64,000 nt of DNA from Phytohabitans sp036906915 (GTDB lineage: Bacteria; Actinomycetota; Actinomycetes; Mycobacteriales; Micromonosporaceae). The stretch lies in contig NZ_JBAKHX010000003.1 in NCBI RefSeq assembly GCF_036906915.1, forward strand, positions 1 through 64,000. Reading direction: 5' to 3'. This document shows, piece after piece, positions 47,838 through 56,590 of the stretch. The first letter of the stretch is position 1; each line of letters starts with the position of its first letter. Position numbers and translations under genes: made by a program. Below the pieces are notes generated by a model, which worked only from the letters and a program-made list of their open reading frames with translations, did no database searches and was not told where the DNA came from.

Positions 47838-48896
47838 TCACCGGGGCGTCGTGCGGGCGCATCCGCACCCGGGGTGGGGCGGCCACGTGCGGCGCCGGCT
47901 GCGCCCGGGCGCGCTGATCTCCACCGCGGCGCCGACCGTCTCCGGCGTCGCGCCGTCGAGGTAGGCGAGGACTTCGGCGGCCGCGTAGGCGACGGCGGCG
48001 AGCAGCGTCGGGGTCGTGCACGTTTCGGGTACGCCACCGGCGGCGAGCTGGGCCGCGATGGCCGGCCACGCGGGATCCCGATCTTTCCGGTGCAGATCGA
48101 GGCAGTTCAGGCACGGGGCGCCGCCCGGCGGCACCAGTGGACCGATGACGGCGGTGCCGTCGCGGACCCCGACCGCGAGGTGCGCCTGCCGCCGCTGGGC
48201 GAACCCGGCCGCCACCAGCGCCGCCGGCCGGTCGGTGCCGGCCTGTACGACGAGGGTGGGCCGCCCGTTTCGTACCGGACCGGTGTCTGTGTCCGGTGTG
48301 GCGCGCGCGATGGCGTCTATGGTGGCCGCTCCGCGTGGCCGCTGGGCGTCGTCGGCGGAAAGGGGCCCGCCGGGCATGTCGGCGGCCTCCACGGATCCGG
48401 CGAGCGCCGGATGGACGTGCCCGACGCCGGCCTGTGCGAGCGCCACCGCCAGCGGCGCGGCCAGCCGGCTGTGCCCGGTGAGCACCACCTGGGTGGCCGC
48501 GCGGCGCCGCAGCACCTGGGCTGGGCTGGCGGGGGCGTCAATGCCTCGCAGGGCCATCGCGGTGGCCTCGGGGACCAGTCTGCGGCGTACGGGCTCGGGA
48601 AGGCTCGTGGGCACCAGGCTCGGCGCGGCTACGACGAGCCCAGCGCTGCGGAGCGTGTCGAGCAGCAGCCGCGCCTCGTCGCGGCTCACACCGATCTTGC
48701 TGGCTTCGTCGAAGACGGCTCGCTCAGGGTGCGCGCCGTCGAGCAGGTCGAGGAGCCGGGCGGCGCTCGGGTTGGCGATCTCCAGCAGTACGGCGCGGGC
48801 CGGGTCGAGGCCGAGTTGGAGGGTGTGCCGGTCGCGCCAGAGCCGGTGCAGGCCGGGCAGGAGGGTGGGCCGGAGGAGGGGCGGCGAGCTCGTCAT
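47838..48896 (-). CDS. ThiF/E1-like protein of unknown role in the whiB7 neighbourhood
   Basis: In this 352-residue protein the middle section (TQVVLTGHSRLAAPLAVALAQAGVGHVHP) keeps the shape of a ThiF/E1 nucleotide-binding start, but the GxGxxG is degenerate. The C-terminal part has CLNCLDLHRKDRDPAWP and ends with HPGCGC, four Cys that could bind zinc as in E1-like proteins. Pipelines sometimes label such proteins TOMM leader-binding, yet there is no YcaO or precursor gene here. ATG 48896 precedes SSPPLLRPTLLPG; longer starts would run into DnaA-box-like DNA. It lies 45 bases upstream of the ABC1 kinase, on the same strand, so they are likely an operon. Confidence 0.72.
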   Translation of the reverse strand: MTSSPPLLRPTLLPGLHRLWRDRHTLQLGLDPARAVLLEIANPSAARLLDLLDGAHPERAVFDEASKIGVSRDEARLLLDTLRSAGLVVAAPSLVPTSLPEPVRRRLVPEATAMALRGIDAPASPAQVLRRRAATQVVLTGHSRLAAPLAVALAQAGVGHVHPALAGSVEAADMPGGPLSADDAQRPRGAATIDAIARATPDTDTGPVRNGRPTLVVQAGTDRPAALVAAGFAQRRQAHLAVGVRDGTAVIGPLVPPGGAPCLNCLDLHRKDRDPAWPAIAAQLAAGGVPETCTTPTLLAAVAYAAAEVLAYLDGATPETVGAAVEISAPGRSRRRTWPPHPGCGCARTTPR

Positions 48897-48938
48897 GGCA
48901 TGACAGGTTGTCACCGTGTCCTTGCGCCACGTCGTTCG

Positions 48939-49000
48939 TTGTCCACAGGTGGCCACGCCCAGGTTCAGGGTTATCCACAGTTTTTCGCCGGTTGTCCACA
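48939..49000. promoter_or_regulatory. Cluster of three DnaA-box-like sites
   Basis: TTGTCCACA occurs at 48939-48947 and 48992-49000, and TTATCCACA at 48971-48979, all in the same orientation. TTGTCCACA is the actinobacterial DnaA box and TTATCCACA the E. coli consensus. No dnaA, dnaN or gyrase gene is near, so this is not oriC. The sites lie 43-104 bases upstream of the ThiF-like gene, so DnaA could regulate it, or the locus could titrate DnaA. Confidence 0.7.
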
Positions 49001-49051
49001 GGTAGCGATGTCGTGACCGTGTGTGTCGACGTCCTCACGAACGACCGAAAA

Positions 49052-49085
49052 CGGAACGGGGCGGCCCGAAGGCCGCCCCGTTCCG
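49052..49085 (-). terminator. Intrinsic terminator downstream of the DUF5679 gene
   Basis: CGGAACGGGGCGGCC (49052-49066) and its exact complement (49071-49085) enclose the tetraloop CGAA, 15 pairs. On the minus strand the stem is followed by TTTTCGG, a usable U-tract, so it ends the transcript of the minus-strand DUF5679 gene. Confidence 0.88.
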
Positions 49086-49176
49086 CATGGAAGGACCGCT
49101 GTCCTTTCACGTAACCGTGGATCCTGGTCGGCCTGCGGGTGACCCCGACGGCGGACGACCCGAATTCCGGTTTGGG

Positions 49177-49341
49177 TTACTTGGCCTTGCCAAGGATCCG
49201 GTTCACGGTCGTGCCGCAGACCGGGCACTTGCCCTTGGCCATGTTCATGCCGGTCTTCGACACCTCGACGGTGCCCTCGAAGTCCCGCTTCTCCTTGCAC
49301 TTGACGCAGTAGCCGTTGTAGGTCTGGGTCTTGGTGGCCAC
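49177..49341 (-). CDS. Small zinc-ribbon protein, DUF5679
   Basis: In this 54-residue protein two CxxC pairs, CVKC and CPVC, form a zinc ribbon between YNGY and a C-terminal TTVNRILGKAK. Small proteins with this pattern are annotated DUF5679 in actinobacteria, function unknown. GTG 49341 has GAGGAGGGG just upstream. It is monocistronic, with a strong terminator 91 bases downstream. Confidence 0.88.
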   Translation of the reverse strand: MATKTQTYNGYCVKCKEKRDFEGTVEVSKTGMNMAKGKCPVCGTTVNRILGKAK

Positions 49342-49764
49342 GGTGCCCCTCCTCGTACTCTTTGCCGGTTTTCGACTCCGGCGTCCCCCCAACCGGCGCC
49401 CGGACGGCGCCGGCGCTGAGACCCCCTCCGCGGCCACCCGTGTGACCGCCGGTTCCGCCGGACCCTACCCATGTTTGGGCAGTTCCATGTCGACAACGCG
49501 TCGACACTGTGAGGAAGCCGACGACGTGAGTGTGCATGGGGGAATGTACCGGATAAGTCAGTTTCGCCGGGACACGCCGGAGGAACCGCTCAGAACACCC
49601 CCGATTAAGTGATCACTAACTGTAATCATGCAAGATTTTTTCAGGATGTACGGCTCAAATCTGGACGTTTCTGGCGAGCCAAGATGTCTTGACTCTTGCG
49701 GCCACCTGGCACATACGGATTAGCGTGCCATCGTGAACGTTGCCCGGGGCTGCGCGGGCCAGTA
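49342..49764. other. Intergenic stretch of about 420 bases with promoter-like and palindromic elements
   Basis: No convincing gene lies here. The left part is the promoter zone of DUF5679 and contains TGTCGAC-AACGC-GTCGACA at 49488-49506. Bases 49600-49665 are unusually A/T-rich and hold the palindrome AGTGATCACT (49608-49617) and a run of six Ts. This fits a divergent promoter region for the metallopeptidase gene, which begins at 49765 without a clear ribosome-binding site. Confidence 0.55.
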
Positions 49765-50295
49765 ATGGCTGCGGCGCGCAAGCCAGTCGTCGAAGTACGG
49801 CGCAGCCAGCGCCGGCGGCGGACGGTGTCCGCGTATCGCGACGGTGAGCGCGTGGTCGTGCTCATCCCGGATCAGTTCTCCCGGGCCGAGGAGACCGAGT
49901 GGGTCGACCGGATGCTGGCCCGGCTCGCCGCCCGCGAGGAGCGGCTGAGCCGCTCCGACGACGAACTGCTGGTCAGGGCGCGCCGGTTGATCGGGCGCTA
50001 CCTGAGCGAGCACACCCGGATCGTGGTCCCCGCGAGCGTGCGCTGGGTGACCAACCAGAACGGCCGCTGGGGCTCCTGCACGCCGGCCGACCGCACGATC
50101 CGCATCTCGCACCGCATCCAGGAGATGCCCGAATGGGTGATCGACTACGTGCTGCTGCACGAGCTGGCCCACCTCGTCGTGCCGAGCCACAACGCCAGCT
50201 TCTGGGAGCTCGTGGGGCGATACCCGAAGGCCGAGCGGGCCCGCGGATACCTGGAGGGCATCGCGGCCGCGACCGGCGTCGTCCTGGCCGACTAG
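49765..50295 (+). CDS. YgjP-like (SprT/M48-related) metallopeptidase domain protein
   Basis: In this 176-residue protein the zinc site HELAH (about 132-136) follows VIDYVLL, and VPSHNASFWELVGRYPKAE contains the next ligand region. RWVTNQNGRWGSCTP is the other YgjP (DUF45) hallmark. These small proteins resemble metalloproteases but their substrates are unknown. The ATG at 49765 overlaps the stop of a tiny upstream frame (TAATG). No ribosome-binding site is seen. Confidence 0.88.
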   Translation: MAAARKPVVEVRRSQRRRRTVSAYRDGERVVVLIPDQFSRAEETEWVDRMLARLAAREERLSRSDDELLVRARRLIGRYLSEHTRIVVPASVRWVTNQNGRWGSCTPADRTIRISHRIQEMPEWVIDYVLLHELAHLVVPSHNASFWELVGRYPKAERARGYLEGIAAATGVVLAD

Positions 50296-50321
50296 GGCCC
50301 GCGCTGGGTTAGCCTTCTCGC

Positions 50322-50921
50322 GTGGTGCGACGCGTGATCATTGCGGTCCTCGGGCCGGTGACCTGGCATCCTCCGGGTGTAGATCCCGGCACGTGGCGGG
50401 CGGCGCTGGTCGAAGACGTGGTCGACCTGCTCGCGACGCTCAACGAGGTCGAGCCGGCCATCGCAGCGACGGCCGCCGACCGCGCGCTCGCCGAGTCGGT
50501 GGCCTGGCCCAGCATGCCGGTGTACGAGGTGCCCGACCTGAGCGCCTCGGCGATCTTCGCGGCGGCGGCAAAGGACGGCTTCGAGCAGGCCGCAGCGGTG
50601 GCCGGCGACGCTCCGGACGTACCCGGGCTGCTGCTCGGCAAGCTGCTGCGCCCACTGACCACCCGGCCACTGGCCGTGGCCCCGGCCGACCCCGGTCCCG
50701 GCCTGCTCGGCCTGGCGGCCCGGCTGCCAGCGCCCGACTGGCTGCCGGACGTCGATCTCGACAGCGGCGCGGTCGTCGTCTTGCGCTCCGCCGCGCCGCG
50801 CTCCGCCGATGTGGGTGCCTCGCCCGCGTGGCGCCGCCTGCGCGGCCCTGCGGACCTGGCAACGCTCGACCCGGCCGTGGAGGGCTGGGACACCACCCGC
50901 GCCCTCCTGTCGGCGCCCTGA
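50322..50921 (+). CDS. Hypothetical protein (199 aa)
   Basis: A GTG at 50322, 26 bases after the peptidase gene, opens a 199-codon frame starting VVRRVIIAVLGPVTWHPPGVDP. It is rich in Ala and Leu, with a possible alpha/beta layout, and ends near DTTRALLSAP. I recognise no family. Its stop is three bases from the convergent DUF2342 end. The codon bias is normal, which supports a real gene. Confidence 0.65.
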   Translation: MVRRVIIAVLGPVTWHPPGVDPGTWRAALVEDVVDLLATLNEVEPAIAATAADRALAESVAWPSMPVYEVPDLSASAIFAAAAKDGFEQAAAVAGDAPDVPGLLLGKLLRPLTTRPLAVAPADPGPGLLGLAARLPAPDWLPDVDLDSGAVVVLRSAAPRSADVGASPAWRRLRGPADLATLDPAVEGWDTTRALLSAP

Positions 50922-50924
50922 CCG

Positions 50925-52136
50925 CTACATCAGGTCGTCGAGGTTGCCCAGGTCGAGCTGGGAGCGTGCGTAAGCGTCGGGGTCGGCGAAGTCTTCCTCG
51001 GAGGGAAGCAGGTCGGGGTGGCCCCACAGGGCGTCGCGGCCGGCGATGCCCCGGTGCTCGGTGAGTGCGGCCCACAGCGCCGCCGCCTCGCGCAGCCGCC
51101 TCGGCCGCAACTCCAGCCCCACCAGCGCCGCGAACGTCTGCTCGGCCGGCCCGCCAGCCGCCCGGCGGCGCCGGAACGCCTCGCCGAGCCGCACGACGTT
51201 GGGCAGCCGCTCGCCGGCCGCGCTGTCGACCACGTGGCAGACCCAGCCCTCGACGAGCGCGAGCGCGGTCTCCAGGCGGGCGAGTGACGCCTTCTGCGCG
51301 GGGGTGTCCTCCGGCGTGAAGATGCCTTCGAGCACGATCGCCTGCATCGACTCCGGATTCATCGGGTCGACCCGGCCCATCGCCTCTTCGATGGCCTCGC
51401 GGTTGACGGTGATGCCGGCCGCGTACATCTCGACCGTCGTCAACACGTGGCCGCGCAGCCACGGCACGTGCTGGAAGAGCCGCTGGTGGGCCGCCTCGCG
51501 CAGAGCGACGTACAGGCGTACCTCGTCGAGCGGCAGCTCGAGCCCCTTGCCGTACTCGTTGATGTTGGCCGGGACGAGCGCGGCCGTGCCGGCCGGTCCG
51601 AGCGGCAGGCCGATGTCGCCGGCGGAGAGCACCTCCGCGGCGAGCGACCCGAGTGCCTGGCCGAGCTGGCCTCCGAAGAGCGCGCCGCCGAGCGTGGCGA
51701 CCATCGACTGCATCGGGCCAAGCTGGGCGCGGGCCTCCGGCGGCACCAGGTCGCCCATGGCGCCGACCATGCGGCCGGCCACCGGGTCGCACAGCTTCCT
51801 CCACACGGGGAGCGTGTTGTAGATCCACTCGTTGCGGTTCCACGCGACCGAGGTTTGGATGCCGGACGGCAGTGCGGACGTCGGCTCCAGCCACAGGTCG
51901 GCCAGGCGCAGCGCCTCGTCGACCGCGTTGCGGTCGAATGGGTTGACCGCTGGGTCACCCGCGCCGGACAGCTGGCTCACCGCGACCTGGCGTGCCAGGT
52001 CCCAGTTGACCGGCCCGGTGCCGGGTGAGGCGAGCAGCTGCTGGAGTTGCGCCATGAACTGCTGCATCTGCTGCGGGTCGTTGGGGTCGGGCGGCTGTGC
52101 GCCTGGGAGAGCGAAGCCGAACGGGATATCAGGCAC
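50925..52136 (-). CDS. DUF2342 zinc-dependent metalloprotease-like protein
   Basis: In this 403-residue protein a Pro/Gln-rich N-terminus (PDPNDPQQMQQFMAQLQQLL) leads into a helical domain. The zinc-site candidate is REAAHQRLFQHVPWLR, with a later VEGWVCHVVDSA helix. The equivalent gene in mycobacteria lies next to the PDZ-Lon and UPF0182 genes, as here. Family members are often annotated as coenzyme F420 biosynthesis-associated proteins, but no F420 genes are nearby. It is divergent from the PDZ-Lon gene, 86 bases apart. Confidence 0.9.
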   Translation of the reverse strand: MPDIPFGFALPGAQPPDPNDPQQMQQFMAQLQQLLASPGTGPVNWDLARQVAVSQLSGAGDPAVNPFDRNAVDEALRLADLWLEPTSALPSGIQTSVAWNRNEWIYNTLPVWRKLCDPVAGRMVGAMGDLVPPEARAQLGPMQSMVATLGGALFGGQLGQALGSLAAEVLSAGDIGLPLGPAGTAALVPANINEYGKGLELPLDEVRLYVALREAAHQRLFQHVPWLRGHVLTTVEMYAAGITVNREAIEEAMGRVDPMNPESMQAIVLEGIFTPEDTPAQKASLARLETALALVEGWVCHVVDSAAGERLPNVVRLGEAFRRRRAAGGPAEQTFAALVGLELRPRRLREAAALWAALTEHRGIAGRDALWGHPDLLPSEEDFADPDAYARSQLDLGNLDDLM

Positions 52137-52222
52137 GCAGTCAACGGTACGCGCGGCATCTGTGGGCTGCCTGGCTACGTCCTTAAGCTCAGGGTGAAAC
52201 CGGGGGTCGGTACGCTTCGCGC

Positions 52223-53242
52223 ATGAGACGTCGTGGTGTCACTGTCCTCCTTGGTGCGGTGATTACCGCGCTGTTGAGCATCGGCGTGCTGGCAGCACCT
52301 ATCCCCTACGTGGTGCTGGGGCCGGGACCGACCGTGGACACGCTTGGCAAAGAGGACGGCAAGGAGGTCATCCAGATCTCCGGCACCCAGACATCGACGT
52401 CGAAGGGGCAGCTTCGGCTGACCACGGTGGGGGTCCAGCCCGATGTGAAGCTGCTCGCCGCGATCGCCGGCTGGTTCAACGACGAGAAGGCCGTTGTGCC
52501 GCGCGAGCTCATCTACCCGCCCGACGAGAGCGAGAAGCAGGTCGAGGAGCGCAACGCCCAGGAGTTCGCGGCGTCGCAGACCAGCGCCGAGACCGCCGCT
52601 CTGGTCGAGCTTGGCTATCCGGTACAGGTAGCGGTGAAGAACGTGGTGGCCGGTGGGCCCTCTGAGGGTGCCCTGCGCGCCGGCGACGTGATCACCGCGG
52701 TCGACGGTGAGGCGATCACCACCGCGCCCCGGCTGACCGCGCTGGTCCAGTCGAAGCCGGCGGGCACCGTGCTGAACGTGGAGTACACCCGGGACGGCAA
52801 GGCCGGCAGTGCCAAGATCACGACGCGGGTGCAGGGGAGTGCGCCGCCGCGCATAGGTGTCGAGATCGAGCAGAAGCAGCAGTACCCGTTCGAACTCAAG
52901 ATTGACTTGGACGAGATCGGCGGCCCGAGCGCCGGGCTCATGTTCGCCCTCGGCATCATCGACAAGCTCGACACCGACGAGGATCTCACCGGCGGTCACA
53001 TCATCGCGGGCACCGGCACCATCGACGACGAGGGTCGCGTCGGGCCGATCGGCGGCATCGCGCAGAAGCTGGTCGGCGCCAAGGACGCTGGCGCCAAAGT
53101 GTTTCTCACGCCCGCCGACAACTGCGAAGAGGCCAAACAGAACGCCCAGTCAGACCTGCCGTTGCTCAAGGTCGGTACGTTGGACGACGCCCTCGCGGCG
53201 CTGAAGGCAGTGCGCGAGGGAGCGCAGCCGAGCCTCTGCTAG
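52223..53242 (+). CDS. Membrane-anchored PDZ-Lon (S16) protease
   Basis: This is a 339-residue protein with an N-terminal membrane anchor (VTVLLGAVITALLSIGVLA), a PDZ domain (VAVKNVVAGGPSEGALRAGDVITAVDG) and a Lon-type catalytic end with the Ser in GGPSAGLMFAL (near 236) and the Lys in GIAQKLVGAKDAGA. It lacks the Lon ATPase, so it is an ATP-independent extracytoplasmic protease of the YlbL type. YlbL-like enzymes act in envelope quality control and, in Bacillus, on a cell-division inhibitor. The neighbourhood with DUF2342 and UPF0182 is conserved in actinobacteria. Confidence 0.9.
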   Translation: MRRRGVTVLLGAVITALLSIGVLAAPIPYVVLGPGPTVDTLGKEDGKEVIQISGTQTSTSKGQLRLTTVGVQPDVKLLAAIAGWFNDEKAVVPRELIYPPDESEKQVEERNAQEFAASQTSAETAALVELGYPVQVAVKNVVAGGPSEGALRAGDVITAVDGEAITTAPRLTALVQSKPAGTVLNVEYTRDGKAGSAKITTRVQGSAPPRIGVEIEQKQQYPFELKIDLDEIGGPSAGLMFALGIIDKLDTDEDLTGGHIIAGTGTIDDEGRVGPIGGIAQKLVGAKDAGAKVFLTPADNCEEAKQNAQSDLPLLKVGTLDDALAALKAVREGAQPSLC

Positions 53243-53315
53243 CCGCTCCAGGTACACCCCGTACTGTAGGTGGCCTGATCGGAGCAGATCGGACCCTAAC
53301 TTTGCGGAGCCTGCC

Positions 53316-56297
53316 GTGGTTATGCGTAGTAGTCCCCTGCCGAGGATGAGCCGGCGCGGTCGCGTCACGGTCGGCGTACTCATAGGGGTGTTCCTGCTGT
53401 TCACCCTATTGGGCTGGGCGGTCGAGGCGTGGACCGACTGGCTCTGGTTCGACGAGGTGCAGTACACGCAGGTCTTCACCGATGTGCTGACGACCCGCAT
53501 CCTGCTGTTCCTGGCGGTCGGCCTGGCGATGGCGGTGGTGGTCGGCGGCAACCTGTACCTGGCGTACCGGCTCCGCCCGCTGCTGCGGCCGCACTCCGCC
53601 GAGCAGGCCACGCTCGAGCGGTACCGGATGGTGCTCAGCCCGCGCATCGGCACCTGGATCGCGGCGCTCGCGGGCATCATCGGCCTCTTCGCCGGCCTCT
53701 CCGCGCAGGGCCGGTGGAGCTCGTGGATGCTCTTCCGCAACGCCCAGCCGTTCGGGGTCAAAGACCCGGAGTTCGGCGTCGACATCGGGTTCTACGTCTT
53801 CGAGTACCCGTTCTGGCGCTATCTGCTCGGCGTCGGCTTCACCGCGGTCGTGCTGTCGGTGCTGGGCGCGCTTGCCGTCCACTATGTCTTCGGCGGCGTG
53901 CGCCTCCAGGGCATCGGCGACCGCATGACCACCGCCGCCCGCGCCCACCTCACGTCGCTGGTCGCGGTGTTCGTCCTGTTGAAGGCGATCGCTTACGTGC
54001 TCGACCGGCGCGCGCTGCTGCTGTCCTACAACGAGGGCACCAAGCTGTACGGCGCCGGGTACTCCGACATCAACGCGCTGCTGCCGGCCAAGGAAATACT
54101 GGCCTACATCTCCATCGTCGTGGCGGTCGCGATAGTGCTGTTCTCCAACGCGGTGATGCGCAACCTCGTCTGGCCCGGCGTCTCGCTGGCGCTGCTCGGC
54201 ATCTCGGCGGTCGCGATCGGCGGCATCTACCCGTGGGCCGTGCAGACGTTCGAGGTCAACCCGAGCGTGCGGGACAAGGAGCGGGAGTACATCGAGCGCA
54301 GCATCACCGCCACCCGGGACGCCTTCGGCATCCGGGACACGCAGAGCACGGCGTACGGTGCGAACAACCTGAGGCCACCAGCGAGCCTCGCCACGGACAC
54401 CACCGTGGTGCCCAACATCCGGCTGCTCGATCCCGAGCTCGTGTCGCAGGCATACACGCAGCTCCAGCAGGTACGTGGCTTCTACGACTTCGGCGAAAAG
54501 CTCGACATCGACCGGTACACGATCAACGGCAATACCCAGGACTACGTCGTGGGCATGCGTGAGATCAACTACCGGGAGCTGACCGAGCAGCAGGGCAACT
54601 GGATCAACCGCCACACCGTGTACACCCACGGGTACGGCCTCGTAGGGGCGCCTGCCAACCGGGTGGTCTGCGGCGGTCAGCCGTACTTCGTCTCCGGCTA
54701 CCTGGGAGAGCAGACCGGAGAAGCGTGCGCCGCGCCGCAGGAGCAGATCCCCGTCGAGCAGTCGCGGATCTACTACGGCGAGCAGATGGGCCAGACTGGC
54801 GCCGACTACGCGATCGTCGGCCAGAACCAGGAAGGCCGGAACGTCGAGTTCGACCGGCCCATCGGGAGCGGCGGCGAGCAGTACTACACGTACGACGGTC
54901 AGGGCGGCGTCGAGGTCGGTTCGTTCACCCGCAAGCTGCTCTACTCGATCAAGGAGCGTGAGTCGAACTTCCTTCTCTCGGAGGCGGTCAACGAGAACTC
55001 CAAGGTGCTGTACGTGCGGAACCCGCGCGACCGGGTAGAGAAGGTGGCGCCGTTCCTCACCATCGACGGCGACCCGTACCCGGCCGTGGTCGACGGGCGC
55101 ATCATGTGGATCCTCGACGGTTACACCACCTCCGGCACGTATCCGTACTCGGAGCGGATCAATCTCCAGGCCGAGACCCGCGACCAGCTCACCGGCACCG
55201 GCACCTTCGCGCTCGCCCGGGAAGACGTGAACTACATCCGCAACTCGGTCAAGGCCACCGTGGACGCGTACGACGGCACGGTGACGCTGTACGAGTTCGA
55301 TGAAACCGACCCCGTGCTCAAGGCGTGGAACAAGGCGTTCGGCGGCGACCTCGTCAGGCCGAAGGCCGATACCCCGGAGGCACTGGCCCAGCACTTCCGT
55401 TACCCGGCCGACCTGTTCAAGGTGCAGCGCAATATGCTGGCCCGCTACCACGTGACGGACCCGGGCGACTTCTTCTCCGGATCGGACTTCTGGGAAGTGC
55501 CGAACATCCCAGACGCGCCGGACACGGAGGTCAAGCAGCCGCCCTACTACCTCCTGACCCAGTTCCCCGGCCAGGAGTCGCCGCGCTTCCAGCTCACTTC
55601 GGCGGTTACACCGCTCGGCCGTCAGAACCTGGCGGCGCTGATCTCCGGATCCTATGTGGATGGCAGGCCCCAGCTGGCGATGTGGGAACTGCCCGACCAG
55701 ACTGCGATCTCCGGGCCGGTCCAGGTGCACCAGCGCATGACGAACAACGCGACCATCCGGCAACAGCTGAACCTGCTGTCGTCGAACCAGGCCCAGGTGG
55801 AGTACGGCAACCTGCTTTCGCTGCCATTCGGCGAAGGCATGCTCTACGTCGAGCCGGTCTACGTGAAGAGCAACCAGGAGAACGCGTACCCGCTACTCCA
55901 AAAGGTTTTGCTCTCCTACGGCGACGGCGGCTCGTACGTGGTGCTCGCGGACACCATCGATGCCGGCATCAAGCAGCTCGTGGAGCAAGGTCAGCAGGGT
56001 GGTGCGCCACCGCCGCCAACGAGTGGTGAGAATCCGCCGACAACTGGTGGCAACCAGACGCTGACTCCCGCCCTGGCGGCCGCGGCCGACAAGGTGGAGA
56101 GCGCCTGGGCGGAGGTCAAGGCCGCCCGCGCGGCCGGCGACTTCGAGCGCGAGGGGCGGGCGCTCAAGGCGTTCGACGACGCGATGACGGAGTTCCAGGC
56201 AGCCCTGAACGCGTCCGGCGGCGCACCGTCGACCCCAGCGCCCTCGGGAAGCCCGAACGCCCCACCAGGCACCCCATCCCCAACCCCAGGCGGCTAA
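53316..56297 (+). CDS. UPF0182 family large membrane protein
   Basis: The 993-residue protein has about seven helices in the first 310 residues, starting with VTVGVLIGVFLLFTLLGWAVEAW. A large extracytoplasmic domain follows with NPSVRDKEREYIERSITATRDAFG, the UPF0182 signature. The final 60 residues are a disordered Pro/Gly/Ser tail. The function is unknown in all species. GTG 53316 or ATG 53322 may be used; GGAG is eight bases before the former. It follows the PDZ-Lon gene by 73 bases on the same strand. Confidence 0.92.
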   Translation: MVMRSSPLPRMSRRGRVTVGVLIGVFLLFTLLGWAVEAWTDWLWFDEVQYTQVFTDVLTTRILLFLAVGLAMAVVVGGNLYLAYRLRPLLRPHSAEQATLERYRMVLSPRIGTWIAALAGIIGLFAGLSAQGRWSSWMLFRNAQPFGVKDPEFGVDIGFYVFEYPFWRYLLGVGFTAVVLSVLGALAVHYVFGGVRLQGIGDRMTTAARAHLTSLVAVFVLLKAIAYVLDRRALLLSYNEGTKLYGAGYSDINALLPAKEILAYISIVVAVAIVLFSNAVMRNLVWPGVSLALLGISAVAIGGIYPWAVQTFEVNPSVRDKEREYIERSITATRDAFGIRDTQSTAYGANNLRPPASLATDTTVVPNIRLLDPELVSQAYTQLQQVRGFYDFGEKLDIDRYTINGNTQDYVVGMREINYRELTEQQGNWINRHTVYTHGYGLVGAPANRVVCGGQPYFVSGYLGEQTGEACAAPQEQIPVEQSRIYYGEQMGQTGADYAIVGQNQEGRNVEFDRPIGSGGEQYYTYDGQGGVEVGSFTRKLLYSIKERESNFLLSEAVNENSKVLYVRNPRDRVEKVAPFLTIDGDPYPAVVDGRIMWILDGYTTSGTYPYSERINLQAETRDQLTGTGTFALAREDVNYIRNSVKATVDAYDGTVTLYEFDETDPVLKAWNKAFGGDLVRPKADTPEALAQHFRYPADLFKVQRNMLARYHVTDPGDFFSGSDFWEVPNIPDAPDTEVKQPPYYLLTQFPGQESPRFQLTSAVTPLGRQNLAALISGSYVDGRPQLAMWELPDQTAISGPVQVHQRMTNNATIRQQLNLLSSNQAQVEYGNLLSLPFGEGMLYVEPVYVKSNQENAYPLLQKVLLSYGDGGSYVVLADTIDAGIKQLVEQGQQGGAPPPPTSGENPPTTGGNQTLTPALAAAADKVESAWAEVKAARAAGDFEREGRALKAFDDAMTEFQAALNASGGAPSTPAPSGSPNAPPGTPSPTPGG

Positions 56298-56352
56298 CCA
56301 GCGGGCGGCGGCGCCACCGGCGCCGCCGGCCGCTCCCATTCCCGTCCCATTT

Positions 56353-56382
56353 CCCTTGATCGGTGAGAAACCCCTGATCAAC
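56353..56382. repeat. Dispersed GATCAAGGG-type repeat
   Basis: CCCTTGATCGG followed by GAAACCCCTGATCAACG resembles the ends of the inverted repeat arms at 12.7 and 13.4 kb. It lies between UPF0182 and the initiator tRNA gene. Confidence 0.5.
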
Positions 56383-56423
56383 GCGGGGTTGCCGGATGGT
56401 GGCGCGCGCCACGGGGGGCCGTT

Positions 56424-56453
56424 TTGGAGGTACAGGGGACCGTGCGCTACTGT
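56424..56453 (+). promoter_or_regulatory. Candidate promoter of the initiator tRNA
   Basis: TTGGAG at 56424-56429 and TACTGT at 56448-56453 are 18 bases apart and end 11 bases before the tRNA. The spacing fits a housekeeping promoter. Confidence 0.5.
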
Positions 56454-56464
56454 TAACGAGCCGA

Positions 56465-56538
56465 CGCGGGGTGGAGCAGCTCGGTAGCTCGCTGGGCTCA
56501 TAACCCAGAGGTCGCAGGTTCAAATCCTGTCCCCGCTA
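56465..56538 (+). tRNA. tRNA-fMet (anticodon CAT), initiator
   Basis: The 74-base cloverleaf has acceptor CGCGGGG/CCCCGCT with position 1-72 unpaired, which marks an initiator. The anticodon stem carries three consecutive G-C pairs around CTCATAA, a second initiator feature. The T-arm is GCAGG-TTCAAAT-CCTGT. The 3' CCA is not encoded (ACG follows). A terminator lies eight bases downstream. Confidence 0.97.
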
Positions 56539-56546
56539 CGAGAACG

Positions 56547-56584
56547 TTAAGGCCCCTTTCCGGGATCACGGAAGGGGGCCTTAA
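56547..56584 (+). terminator. Terminator after the initiator tRNA
   Basis: TTAAGGCCCCTTTCCG pairs with CGGAAGGGGGCCTTAA (one G-U) around the loop GGATCA; TCGTTTG follows. This 16-pair stem ends the tRNA transcript. Confidence 0.9.
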
Positions 56585-56590
56585 TCGTTT

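Noticed and set aside
47838..48896. Azole-peptide (TOMM) biosynthetic cluster
   Set aside because: Only a ThiF-like protein is present; there is no YcaO, dehydrogenase or precursor peptide, and the genes around are housekeeping.
48939..49000. Chromosomal origin of replication
   Set aside because: Three DnaA boxes are too few, there is no AT-rich unwinding region beside them, and dnaA, dnaN and gyrB are absent.
53406..55763. 785-codon open frame antisense to UPF0182
   Set aside because: It is a by-product of GC-rich codon structure on the other strand; it has no domain, no ribosome-binding site and a low-complexity Val/Arg/Asp composition.
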